Made by a program: the position numbers and the translations under genes. The notes beneath the pieces are model-generated. The model saw only the letters and a program-made list of their open reading frames with translations. It was not told where the DNA came from and searched no databases. This document shows, piece after piece, positions 53,101 through 64,000 of a stretch of DNA of 64,000 nucleotides (positions are counted from its first letter, which is position 1; every line of letters begins with the position of its first letter). Source of the DNA: Hymenolepis diminuta (taxonomy: Eukaryota; Platyhelminthes; Cestoda; Cyclophyllidea; Hymenolepididae); NCBI GenBank assembly GCA_900708905.1, contig CAADRB010000001.1:812004-876003 (forward strand), in the 5' to 3' direction.

Positions 53101-56100
53101 GAAGCTTAATTATCCCATAAATTGAAGCTCATTCTTGAAGACAGACAAATTTAATGGAGCATGTACATTTCTTTAAGAACTTCTTATCTTCCTGTGCTAA
53201 TTTTCGTTTGTCCTACAATAACTTTACTATTGTAGATTTGTACAACAATAATAATTTTCTTTTTTAATGGAATAAAGATTAAACAAGCTTTGAATCATGA
53301 TTTTAACAAAAATATTTACTATCTGAGTTGTGCCATATAAAAAGTTAATCCTGATCAATTTATCTGAACTAATATTAGCATTACATCAAGAATAATGCCA
53401 AAATCCGATTTAATTTACCTTATAAACTTTTAAATTTTAGATTTACTCACAAATCGCTGTCCTTAAATCCACCTCTCATCGTATTTCGATAAAATAATAC
53501 TAACAACCGTCGTAGACATTTATACAAGTAGCAGGTTTCTGAAATTAATTTTTTGCCATTAAATCTTTCATTTTTCAACTTGTTTCCTATTAGGGAAGAC
53601 ATTTAATAATCAACTCTTACAAGTGTACAATTTGTAGCTTGAGTTAATATATATTATCTGAAATTATTAGCAAATAATCACTGATGATATTTGTTAAATT
53701 ATTGTACTCTTTATCACAACCATATTTTAAGCAAATATGTAGAAATCTTTTAAAGAAATCGTTAACTCTCATATTTAGACAAGAAAAAAATTTTATTTCA
53801 TCAAGTTAATCTTACAAATTCGAGGGATGAATGCATATTTTATCGACCCCCACCTTCTTAGTTTTGATGTCTTCAAATTATCCCAGTTATTTCTTCAACG
53901 ATTTTAATCTGAACCAGATTTTAATTCTATTCCAATCGAAAACTTCTTCAGTACTTAATCGCACCGGTTTCAATAACAATAACTTCTCCCTTTTAATAAT
54001 GTTAATTGAAATTTTTGAGAAGATCATTTATATATCTTCTATTTATTCACCTCTACCCAGGTATAGCCCATCCAATTTGTTGGAAGACTTTCTTTTGACA
54101 GTTGTGAAAAAGACCTTGTCATCTAGAAAGCAACTTGACAAGACATATTTGAATCATTACGCGATTGAAAAAGCTGTGTTGAAAGCAACAATGCTACATG
54201 CGCGAAATCTGCTTGACTAAGGAAAAATCTACCGCAAGAATTTTATTTTGCCGAATGTATTGTAAGAAATTTCCACCTTGATATAGGTTACTCAGTTTTA
54301 TTTTCAATACGGAAGCAAAACATCTAAAGAGATTTCATCCTTAGATTAACTCGTCTATTTACTGTTTATTGTTTAACTTTTAATTAATGAGTCGCACCAT
54401 GTTTAATAACTGGATTTATTAAGATGAGACTATAATACATCTCTTATAAAATGTAAACAAGATGCCGGTGGTTTTCAACTGCTTTTAGCTTGATAAGCAA
54501 AAGTATAAGTCTTCCTATATGTAACTTCAAACTGTACAGTCAGAAAGTCTAACAAGTTAGAGCTCGAGAGAAGATATCCGACATTAACCAAATCGTTGCC
54601 CCATTTCATAGCTCTACTGCCCTTTTCCTCTTCTCGTAACAAACTCCCATGCAGTGTGACTAAGTGTCCAGTTGGTCTGCAAGTCATGTTCTTTTTCTCT
54701 CGCTTCTTTTTCCACGCAAACATTCGCACTATGCAGGACGGAAAAGGCAACAGTAGTAACAGCAATGGAAAAGATTGCGACAGTAGCCGAATCGACGGTA
54801 ACACATTCGATGAAATGGTCTAGTTAATGGATATGGGAGAGAGTACGAGAAGGTTTGCGGTTTGCGAATGAATGGTGAAGGCTCAAAAGTTCACACAAAC
54901 TAACTCGACTAACGTGTATCCCGCATTCGCGTTTTGGGGTAAACCTCTTTTTCACACAGCCATTCCTGTTAAGCTTGCCGATATCAGAAGTTAAGTGAAG
55001 GCAGATGCTCTTAAAATTGCTCTCTTTTGAGATAAAATACAATTAAACTGGTTGCAGTCGTGCGTACGTAGAAATCTGACTTTGGGTGTTGAAAGGATAA
55101 AAAATTTACCCCCATTTTAAGAATATAAGAAAATTCTATTCTTATTTCGCTCTTTTTAAAAAAACAAACATAAGAATAAACATATTATGAGACTACATTC
55201 AAAATTTGATCTTTTAATACGCATTTGACTGCGGATTCTTTGAATATTCAGGACTTGATTATAAAGGAATTCTCATACTGAGCCTTGTTAGATAGTTCTT
55301 GATGGTCTTTGAATTGATATGAATAACTAATGATACAATCCAATCTTTTCACAAAAAACAATTAATTTCCGAATTTCACAGTGTACCGATAGCCGGGCAC
55401 GTTCTTGAACGTTTAAACGCCCAGAGAGTTTTTAGGGAGTTATTTTTTAATCACCATACAGTGGGATTGATTTTTCAAAATTTTTCACATTTACCCGGAA
55501 TCGAAATTACCCATCTCAACAAATGTGACAGAATGTATGAGCAATATGATATTATAACGTCAGTCACTAACATTAAATGGAAAGATAATTGAAGAAAAAT
55601 ATTTTCAAGCAGAATTTTCTGGCACATATGCTACCAAGAGGGAAGTCGAACTATTTTCTTTATATACTGTACTAGCTGAAATTCATGCATTATAACTAAA
55701 CCAATATGACGTTTTTAGAGATCAAAAGTTTTGTAACCTATTACTTATTTAAAATAAGAGATAAATTAAAGCAAAAGGATATGTCGAATATTCATTTGTA
55801 AATTGTCAAATTATACTCCTCTGTCACCGTCCGATAATTTCCTTTCGTCAAATATAAGCATATTAATTAAACAATATTACGGCAGTGGTTATTGGGATAA
55901 GAAATTTTCCAAATCTACTTTCTACACCATTTTAAGTAAATAAGAGAAACTCCCTAACCTCATTCAGAAAATCTGAATTTGGATGGAGATAATGTATTCT
56001 AAAATTACCCTTTTGAGAAACTCGATTTTAATCACCCCTCCAATGGACCAGTGAATTAACTAGTGCGGTTGGACATCCATATCACTTGACATGCGCTAAT

Positions 56101-59100
56101 GAACATCGATCTCATGACTTCTGACTTGAAAGGCATGCATGTTGACCTTTAGTTTTGTATGTTTGTAGCATATTTCTATGGAATGCTGTATTTAAAAACT
56201 ACTAGAAGTGGAGAATAAATAACCCAGTAACTGATAAGTTCAATTTTTGATGTTTTAGCTTCTTCTCGTTCGACAGCGGTAAAATCGCCGATAGATGGTG
56301 AGTATTTATGTCAATAAATATGTCAATGACGTTTTTGAGTTTTTCCCTCCCCAAATAATATCAATAAGAAAAAAATCCGGCACGCTATAAATGAGTCACA
56401 TCCCTCTGCTATCTCTCGCTCTCCTGACACTTCCCATATGAAACAAAATATGCGAATGGCCTTTAATTGGTAACTGTCAATTTTGCTATGAGTCTGAGCA
56501 GCCTTCATTGCGCGCTCTCTTTTTACCCAAGTCGAGACTCCTCAACTCTGGCCAAGTGACTCACTTTATGTGTTTTCAGCAGCTTACCTGTTTGGTGAAA
56601 ATTTTTGCCTCTGGTTAGGATTATGGTTTTGTCACTAACACCAACAATTACGAAAACACATTAATAATAAATATCAAATTAAACATTTACCAAACAATAC
56701 AGAGCAGTGATATATTAATAAGAAAATAAATTCCAGACTGCCTCCGCGATATCGTGGCGTAATTGAGTATACGCTATGGCTACAGTTTCTCACATCTCTA
56801 GGAAGAAGCAAGAAGACCTACAGCTGAAGCAATGATTTCCATGAAAAGAAAATTCATTTACATGCATAGATTGAGAAGTGAATGAAATCAGTGGCTGCCT
56901 GATTGGTCAATAATTACAACAGTTTTTAAATTTGCCTATCCACAATCGAGCGTGTAAAATCAATAATCGAGTATCCATTTCACGTAGGATGAAGAATATG
57001 AACATCGCTTAGGTGCATCACATGTATTAAATTTGGCGTCCTAACACTAACTCATTTTATTCCAAAATCAACAGGGAAGATCTTGCGTTTTCCCATTCAA
57101 GATTTTTCAGGAGAACTCATGATTAAAATATCATTACTTTCAGACAATAAAATAACTGAGAAATAAATATAATAAACGTTTGTCCTAACTTAATCAATAC
57201 TAATAAACGATAGCATTTTGGATCTTGAATGAAATCAGTAACAGACATCGGGACCTCGAATCTTACCATTTTCTGGAAGTATAGACGGTGAAGCCCCTGT
57301 TTACTTTATCGAATTCATATCTCTGCAGAGAATTTAAAATGTCTCTAGTATGATAGTGCTTGATTGAACTTATTTTTATTGCCGACAGTAATGCAAAATA
57401 TTTACAATTTCTACTTGTCAGAAGCAGTTGAAAAGGGTGAGAGTAGGTGGAATGAATGATAAATGGGAGGCGATCGAAAAGATATTGAGAATAAGGTCAA
57501 AGTATCAAAGAGTCCTGGATTGCAGCAGTGCTTGTCTACGACATTCAGTGCTTGTTGAATATGTTTTTTATTCTAAAAGGGTCGGTTTTGCCGCTTCAAT
57601 TCAGTTTTTCTTCCAAAGTTGAGAAAAAAGTGCTCTTCGGTGATATTATGCAGCTTACATAACAGAGCAGGCACAGTTAGAATTGTTAAGCTGGCAAAGC
57701 ATATTTAAGAATTACACAGTCACAATGGATTTAAGATTCTCAAGAAACTCACAGATATTAACTTCTTTAATTTATAACATCTTTTATTCTAGATTTTGAT
57801 GACTTCACCGAGCAACGAAAATAAAGCTCAAACTGATTCATTCGTGTACTTAATTAATAAAACGTTGTTTAAATCACTTCTACTTCTGCAAACCATGGAA
57901 CTGCGTAGTTATCAAATTAGAGCGCAACCCAAATATCGGCAAAAGACGACTTGACAATGAATCTCACTAATGGAGCATTTTTGACAGAAAAAAAGTCTTT
58001 TATGGGAAGAATTTTTCGTCTCTCCATTAGATCTTTTATATAAAAACAATGAATTACTTTTATGGCATTCAGAGATTGCAAATCTATTCAAGATACATTT
58101 AAACAAATGACGAAATTAAAAGTACTTTACGTATTTCTGGTGTGGACATTTGATCAATAATCGTTTCGTTGATCTCTTTTAAACACAGCCTCATCAATGG
58201 GTATCTAATTGAATACTTTTTGCAATCTTCTGTCTAGTTATAATCCCGTAGCACAGACTAGCGGCTAATGATACTGAATAACATCTGGTAGCAACCCCGT
58301 TGGCCTTGAATAGGCAGCAGAGAGCAGAATTCGTACAATTCCATTACGGAGTTCCTTCATCAGGTGTAAGCATTCTCATGTCTCTTTACTTGCAACCAGA
58401 CTACCAATTAATCCCATACCCCACAGGTATATATAAACTGTTGCACATTCTCAATAAATTTGGTAAAGTGCAGTCGTTTGAGCTCCAGATCTTCTCCCTG
58501 CTTCATTCTAAGTCTGAGCTCCTTTAGCCATAGTGTAAACTTAGTGAGCACTTAGGGATATTCAAAAGACGTATAAGGCTATATCGCTGGCTACTCACCA
58601 TTATACTTGTCTGTAATAAATTATTTTGGTCTTCCCAGTTGAAACAGTATTAAACTATACGATTCATGAGGAAGAATTACGACCTTACAGTTACGGAGTT
58701 TTAAACGATAAATTATATCAGACTCGAATATCTTCATTTTAATCAAATGCGTTTTTCCTTTTTATTTCATATCATGATTGGATAAAGGAGACATAATTTT
58801 ATAAAACGGTGCTGATATCATATGTTAAAAGTATGAATGAGAAAGGGTGTTAAGAAAGGATTATGAAATGTTTAATACTACCCATGACAAAACAAGAATC
58901 TTGACGTTTTAATCATGGAGAAGCATATGAACACAAGCAACAACAAGGTAATTCAATATGAAATGAATCAGAATTAGGGTTGATTAGAAGTAGATAACGA
59001 AGTTTGTCATTAATTATAAACCTTGACGCATTGAGTTGTCTACTTTCTCATAAGGTATTTGATAATTTTCCTAGTTTCACTTCTTTGATCTCGTCTCCCA

Positions 59101-62100
59101 TGTTTGGGGCTTTGTATTTAGTTGATTTAACTGAGTGAAAGGTCATGCCTGATCAGTGCGCTTAATTTTTTTACAGTCAGGAGTAGTTAGATGATATTAG
59201 AAGATTAAATTTTGCATTATTTTTATAAACTTTCCGGTATATAATTTACTTCAAAATTCAATCAGCCTTTCGCTCTATTACTTAACGTGGATCTTTACCT
59301 TCAGTGCACGGTAAAATCATATTGGATAAGCTACAGAGCTGCTAAGCCCCAAATGATACTACAGATAAGCTTATTCTGCAATTCAGAGTGTCCTTCTGCA
59401 AAAAGATAGGAATTGCTGAAAAGCGCTAGTTTCGAATTAGTGTGTTTTGTATCTGACATTCCTGTGTGCGTGTGGGGGTTTTCAAAACGTGCGTGCCCAC
59501 AGAAATCGCGACTGTGGTCCTTCTGAGGGGAAAGAAGTGTGATGGTGCCAGAGTGTCTGGCAAAGGTGTGAAAATTTCCCCGCCTGACGCTATCAATTAC
59601 GCTTGTGTCCACATACACTCATTCCCCTCCTTCCCGCCTTCCTTTGCTGTTGAACCGCTGTTACCAATGTTGTAAAGTGGAACAGGGGAGAGGAGGGATA
59701 TAAGCTATGCAAGGGGTAAGAGAACCGCGTTTAAAAGGTATATGATATAAATTAAGAAACCCACAAACACACGCTCCCGTTTGCGTTTTCTCGTGTTCCT
59801 TCGCTCGCACTGCGGTAGGGTTGGTTACAGCTGGTCGGTCTTTATGGCTGCTATAAAACTACTACTTTTACGTTTGCCACTCCCACCCTCCCCACTTTTC
59901 ACACCTACTTGCAAATGCGGAAAATTATGCAAAAGTATCGGGGATAGTTTGGTTTAATAACCATTCCACCGTTTTGTAGACAGACAGAGATAATACATCT
60001 TTGTTTACACTGCGCCTGTGTCATGGGAACTAAGTATATCGAAAACCATATTGACTGATTGCTCCGCGTAAACAACAAAAATATACAATTTAATGTCGTT
60101 AAACCAAAATGGGAGGGGTGGAAGGGGGGAACCGCGCTTTCAGTGGCCTTATAAAATTGTGAAAGAGAATAAAAAATGGTAAATTTATATGTACTATCAT
60201 TAAATTTATGGGATTTATGAGAAACGAATCTCTTTGATTAATTTTCTCGATTAGAAGGGATTCAATTCAAAATATATTATTTACGTAAATGACCTCTGCA
60301 TCTAACTGGAAAGGATAAAGCCCATTAACATTTGGTTGTCACAGCTTTAATGTTTTGTAATAGTTATTTACTTTCTATTTAAAACAGCGTTAAATATTTC
60401 GAAATTTGTTATTTTTCATAAACTGTGTCATTTATTGCATAATTTTGACAATCATATTTGGTTAAGTTGCATGACTTGCTGATTCTGTCATCGATGTTAT
60501 TGTCTTTCATTTCGATTTCTTCTCTATTTTCACTAATCACCCCCTTATAAAATCAAATATTAACAAATATTATCCGAAATAATTAATCAGTCTGATATCT
60601 GTAAATGTTGGATATATAAATAAAGTGCTTTTTTAAATGCAAAAATTAAAAATAGGCATGACAAAAAGCCTTGAGAAAGTACGTAGGTTTACGAATTTGG
60701 AGCAGATTTTAAGCTATTATCAAATGCAGCCTTATCTTTTTAAAATTCTTTTATTGATTTATCCGTTATTATCTATTTAAATAGGTAATAAAATGTATAT
60801 TAAGTAAGAATTTTTAGCCTGGTTTATCTATCTAACCGACTTACAAACAAGTAACATAAGTTAACATTAAAACTGTATATTTGAAGGCCGTAATTCCATT
60901 GGCGACCATAGATGTTTGCTTTCGACGATCGATTTGTCTGCCTCAAATCATTCGAAAACTATTTCTTCGAAGTGCTTATTTTGTTAATATCTATCCTTTT
61001 TATCTTTCAGATGGGTATTGCCCACCCTGTGAAGAGAAGAACAGCAAACGTTTTCGCTTCAAAAAGTTCTGTCGCCGACAAGCAGGTAAAGTGAAATAGT
61101 CGTCTCTATTCCGAAAAAACGCAAAGCTTTACACTTCTTTTTCAAAGAAAGCACATCCTTTCCACTTACACTAACTTCTACATCTACATTTAAGTGCCAA
61201 GTCTGTTAATGGAATTAAGGAGGTAGCAAATTGGATAGAAAATCTTAAGCGATCAGTGCCGGAGCTCATATTGATCCAAAGGGTAACGGAAAGGCGATTC
61301 CCTATTTAATAATCAAATATCCACAATATTAAAAGTTTTTTCATTAAAAATGGAACGAACTTTTAACTTAAAATTCGATTTATGCATAAGCATTCACCTA
61401 CAGTTTCCCAAACCATACGCAGATAAGTGGAAAAGCATCTTTCATTCCATATTAATGTTTTATTAGGGTAATAATCCACTGTAATGCAAAAAATTTGCAA
61501 TTTTTTCATGGCGAGAAAGCAAGTGATTAAGTGAACAATAAGTTCAGTAATTAATAAAGGGGGAGGATAATTGATATGTTGCAAGTACAATCAGAATAAC
61601 GGGAATCTTGCTTCAGTTGATTTTCGGAATCGGCTTGTACAATATTTACTATTGTGTATTTCGACTTTCGAAATTCAGCTTTTACAGCTCGTCATTTAGA
61701 TCACTGAATGAATTCTCATCCACTTTAGCTAATGCCTATTGACCCGTGGTTATCAGTATTACCACTCCAGTTCATTTATTTCCTTGCAAAAGTTGAGAAA
61801 ACAGAATAATCTTATAGGTCACTATCTTAACACAACAACGCTGAGATAATTAAATTTATTTTGAACTATTAACTGAACGGTTGTCAAATGTTTGGGGATC
61901 CAATGCATAGTTTCGGAGGGTCTGCTAAACTATCCAAATTCTGGATAAATTCTTCACGATATTCATTGCTTAAAGTTAAAAATGAGAAGACTTGTTTTGA
62001 ATAAAGTCTGTTAAAAAATTGATATTGGGAGATGTGAAATATGGGTAGCTTTGGCATAAGTTCTCTATGAGGCAAAGGTATTGTAAATGTGAAGATGATT

Positions 62101-62826
62101 GGAGTTCTATGGTTGTGCATACTTTCAGGTCACTCTCCATCCCTGAGGTTATATCGGGTGGCCAGAGCACTTAATTAGGCGTTAAATGTCTGGGCAAATC
62201 GTTCTCTTTAAATCAGGTCCTAATAACTCAATCAATCATAAAAGGAGCAACTACGCTCTAACCAAAATGATAGCTCTAAAGTGTGCTGATAGGAATTTCA
62301 AAACAAAATATGGAGTGAAAGAGCTATGAATAAAATATTAATCTGTATATTTAGATGGAAATTTCATAGACACTAAAATTAAAACATTTGGGCATTAAAA
62401 AATTGGGAGACCCAGTTAGAAATGTGCCGGAGGATATAGTGAGATGCTGCAAAGTGCAAAGTCTTCGCTAACATTTACTTTAATCAGAATTCAAAAATAT
62501 TTCGTTTTGAGCAAATTACATGTTCTAATTCCTTGATTTCAGTTTTCCGTGGAACAGTGGTATCCCAAGAGGTGAGGGGAGAACTGGTGAGATTGGGAGT
62601 GCAGGTACACGACGTGTGGCGTAACATAGGTGGGGTAGCGCAGCGTTACCTTCCTTCACACATACGCCACAACCTAGCACCCATGATCCCTGTTTGGGTT
62701 CCGTTTGCGAAACAACAGAAAATTGGCAACGTAATGTGCGTATGCCCTCGCTTCAAACTTGACCAGTCTTATCTGTTCATCTCTCAAGCATATGAGGTAG
62801 TTACAATCGCTATTGATAACTTTTAA
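41119..62826 (+). CDS. Netrin, secreted axon-guidance protein (3' end probably incomplete)
   Basis: Eight exons in phase: 41119-42451, 50052-50240, 50364-50552, 50849-51004, 51753-51791, 56259-56297, 61011-61085, 62543-62796 (or to a stop at 62826, giving 767 residues). Netrins are secreted cues that bind DCC/UNC-40 and UNC-5 receptors. Residues 1-25 form a signal peptide with a long hydrophobic core. The laminin N-terminal domain spans about 50-376 ([66 protein letters not shown]). It carries an unusual insertion of about 90 residues at 275-364, basic and serine/glycine-rich. Laminin-EGF modules follow: LE1 377-444, two LE2-type modules 445-507 and 508-570, and LE3 571-622 ([15 protein letters not shown]). 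A short serine-rich linker (623-648) leads to the netrin-type C-terminal domain ([18 protein letters not shown], later CVCPRFK). The final cysteine and basic tail of that domain are missing, so at least one more exon is expected beyond the window or was missed. Confidence 0.93.
42452..50051 (+). other. Netrin intron 1 (7.6 kb)
   Basis: Starts with a GTAAGA donor and ends with an attcttcag acceptor. It is mostly AT-rich with three stretches of clearly higher GC (about 42890-43660, 46890-47180, 48755-49130) that hold no convincing exon, and repeat B copy 3. The GC-richer stretches may be regulatory. Confidence 0.7.
45370..45455 (+). repeat. Short dispersed repeat B, copy 3 (netrin intron 1)
   Basis: Contains gaaccccagatttctggatc and ttgatcagttagtttaatta then gactggtcat, weakly matching copies at 32405 and 36950. 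Confidence 0.35.
50052..50240 (+). other. Netrin exon 2a: laminin-EGF module, LE2 type
   Basis: 189 bp, phase 1 at both ends, acceptor ttcttcag, donor GTTGAA. Encodes [18 protein letters not shown], then [14 protein letters not shown] and [11 protein letters not shown]. It carries the canonical netrin LE2 features: the CNxH start, the F-x-x-x-LY-x-x-SG insert and the GGVC-xxC-xHNT-G core with eight cysteines. The donor is weaker than that of exon 2b. Confidence 0.9.
50364..50552 (+). other. Netrin exon 2b: second laminin-EGF module, LE2 type
   Basis: Also 189 bp and phase 1-1, with acceptor ctcttccag and donor GTAAGT. Encodes [17 protein letters not shown], then [18 protein letters not shown] and [19 protein letters not shown]. 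The end resembles vertebrate netrin LE2 (GYYRD, KP-x-xH). It lies 123 bp after exon 2a and looks like its tandem duplicate. Confidence 0.92.
51485..51570 (+). repeat. Short dispersed repeat F, copy 2 (netrin intron)
   Basis: Contains aagcgctttcctaaatgact and gtgaattattgattcg, matching 10690-10775. Confidence 0.4.
51753..51791 (+). other. Netrin linker microexon 1 (39 nt)
   Basis: Acceptor cattcgcag, donor GTGAGT, phase 1-1, encoding [13 protein letters not shown] between LE3 and the C-terminal domain. The match of phase on both sides and the serine-rich linker composition support it. Confidence 0.65.
51792..56258 (+). other. Netrin intron between linker microexons (4.5 kb)
   Basis: Very AT-rich with no further exon recognised. 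A GC-richer patch at about 54550-54980 has open frames on both strands without family resemblance. Repeat G copy 2 is near the right end. Confidence 0.55.
55395..55460 (+). repeat. Short dispersed repeat G, copy 2
   Basis: Contains gttcttgaacgtttaaacgc followed by gagtttttagggagttattt, matching 34330-34420. Confidence 0.45.
56259..56297 (+). other. Netrin linker microexon 2 (39 nt)
   Basis: Acceptor gatgttttag, donor GTGAGT, phase 1-1, encoding [12 protein letters not shown] followed by the start of the next codon. Same length and phase as microexon 1. Joins in frame to the NTR exon at 61011. Confidence 0.65.
57480..57680 (+). repeat. Short dispersed repeat A, copy 3 (netrin intron)
   Basis: Contains gtcaaagtatcaaagagtcc, tggattgcagcagtgcttgt and cattcagtgcttgttgaata, then ttgagaaaaaagtgctctt and an aagctggcaaagcat block. 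It joins features of copies at 27165 and 30795. Confidence 0.6.
59450..60140. promoter_or_regulatory. GC-richer, CpG-containing patch in a netrin intron
   Basis: This segment has many CpG and C-rich tracts (for example ctcccgtttgcg, ttcgctcgcactgcgg) in otherwise strongly AT-rich DNA, and a TATA-like ctataaaactac near 59850. No exon that fits netrin was found in it. An internal promoter or enhancer is possible but unproven. Confidence 0.25.
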
Positions 62827-64000
62827 GTAGCATATAATTTTACATCTTATATTCAAAGGAGCCAATAAACTGTATCAAAAACCATAAGAATTTGACTGTT
62901 AAAGACATTTTCACAAAATTATCTCTCTATAATGGGAAACTCTTACGGATATTAATTATTCGCCACGAAATGTCATAAAAATCCTGATAATATATTTTTT
63001 GATAGACCCAAATTTTCGACAAATGGCGAGTTTCAAATGTGTTTGAAGTGATAAAAGCGAGCAGATTTCACATATGTACCAAGTCGTTTGACATGAACAC
63101 TCGTAATTTATTACAGTAGTCATTTATCTTGCTAAGGGCTCGAATATACAGGAAACATTAAAGTTAATTAGATTTTTTCACATTTTTTACGTCTATTTTT
63201 ATAATCTTTATTATTTCTTTAGCCATTGGTAGTTAACAAATCTATAACATTTGGAATATGAAGCAAATGAGTGTTCCCCGTTTAGGACCCTATAATTTTT
63301 CCTTTATTTGCTAACGATCACGTGACTTTAGCGTTGTTATTTTCTAGATAAAGTGCTTGTCAATAACCTAGAAAGTCTTCAAAGAGATGAAAGTGAGGTT
63401 GGTATAGATCTGTTAGTCAGATATTTTGAGATAGATACTTGTCGATGAATATCAAGTTGCGAAACTGTATTTAATCACTGTGAATAATAGTAGTCAATGA
63501 GGGAGATGGAAAATATGAATTTTCATCACTGCCTTTTGAGAATAAAACTTTTTATTTATCATTTCATGTTAAACGAAGTTACCAATGAGTAAATAAAGCT
63601 AAAGTATGAAGAAATACAGGAACTAATCATTTGATCGGTTTTATTCTCTGGAGATGGTGCAAGTAGACAATGTTTCGAAAAAAAAATCATTCAGCAAGTT
63701 ATAAAAATCATAATCCATTAATTATTATAAACAACTTTATTACTTATTGACGAGATGCACATTCCATGCAAATCAAATTTATTTCGAATCTTGATTTTAC
63801 AATAAAAGGTTGTCAAGCACACATTAAACATTACCATCTTGATGATTTAATATTAATGAGGTCATCTATCTCTGGTCTTTTGTTAATTCTCAGTCTAATT
63901 AAACGAACGTTTTTCTCCGAAGCTTAGAAATCTTTCGTATTAGAATCAGAGGATCGATCACATGGGAAGCTTTGCAGTATTTGTACTTAAATCTTCAGAT
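62827..64000. other. Right edge, no exon identified
   Basis: AT-rich. The donor-like gtagtt at 62797 suggests this is netrin intron leading to a last exon outside the window. Acceptor-like sites at 63224 and 63350 are followed by early stops in the required frame. Confidence 0.5.

Larger units (their letters stand above)
56298..61010 (+). other. Netrin intron before the C-terminal domain (4.7 kb)
   Basis: Ends with a tatctttcag acceptor. Holds repeat A copy 3 (57480-57680) and a GC-richer patch (about 59450-60140). No other netrin exon was recognised, though further small in-phase exons could be missed by eye. Confidence 0.55.

Overview
The window looks like a piece of a parasitic flatworm genome, most likely a tapeworm. 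It is AT-rich eukaryotic DNA whose genes are split by many GT-AG introns, several of them very small (35-78 nt in the first gene, 65-70 nt in others). The SOD and netrin proteins are clearly animal. The tapeworm assignment is inferred from gene architecture and the AT-rich, gene-poor setting; I could not run a search to confirm it. One 540-base run of N (25158-25697) is an assembly gap.

Layout. (1) 1-2588: intergenic, with a tRNA-derived SINE-like fragment near 815. (2) 2589-4488, minus: a 9-exon major facilitator transporter of the oxalate/formate-antiporter-like type. (3) 6443-6801, minus: a possible two-exon 92-residue gene that I do not recognise. (4) 9460-11957, minus: a complete 3-exon cytosolic Cu/Zn superoxide dismutase with all metal ligands. 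(5) 13550-25133, plus: a complete 17-exon long-form ribonuclease Z (ELAC2), 824 residues, head-to-head with SOD across 1.6 kb; one intron carries a broken LINE reverse transcriptase. (6) 25.7-40.8 kb: a gene-poor stretch with several families of short, diverged dispersed repeats. (7) 41119-62826, plus: netrin, with a large first coding exon, a 7.6 kb first intron and small in-phase exons downstream; its last coding exon(s) probably lie beyond the window.

The genes do not form a pathway. SOD removes superoxide in the cytosol, ELAC2 trims tRNA 3' ends in nucleus and mitochondria, netrin is a secreted guidance cue, and the MFS protein moves small organic anions across a membrane.

The most interesting feature is in netrin. 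The exon for the second laminin-EGF module is present twice in tandem (50052-50240 and 50364-50552). Both copies are exactly 189 bp, phase 1-1, and only 123 bp apart. This gives either a four-LE netrin or a mutually exclusive exon pair. All internal netrin exons are symmetric (phase 1-1), including two 39-nt microexons in the linker, so any combination of skipping would keep the frame. Coding models were built by hand: exon phases close exactly for every main gene, but no transcript evidence was available.
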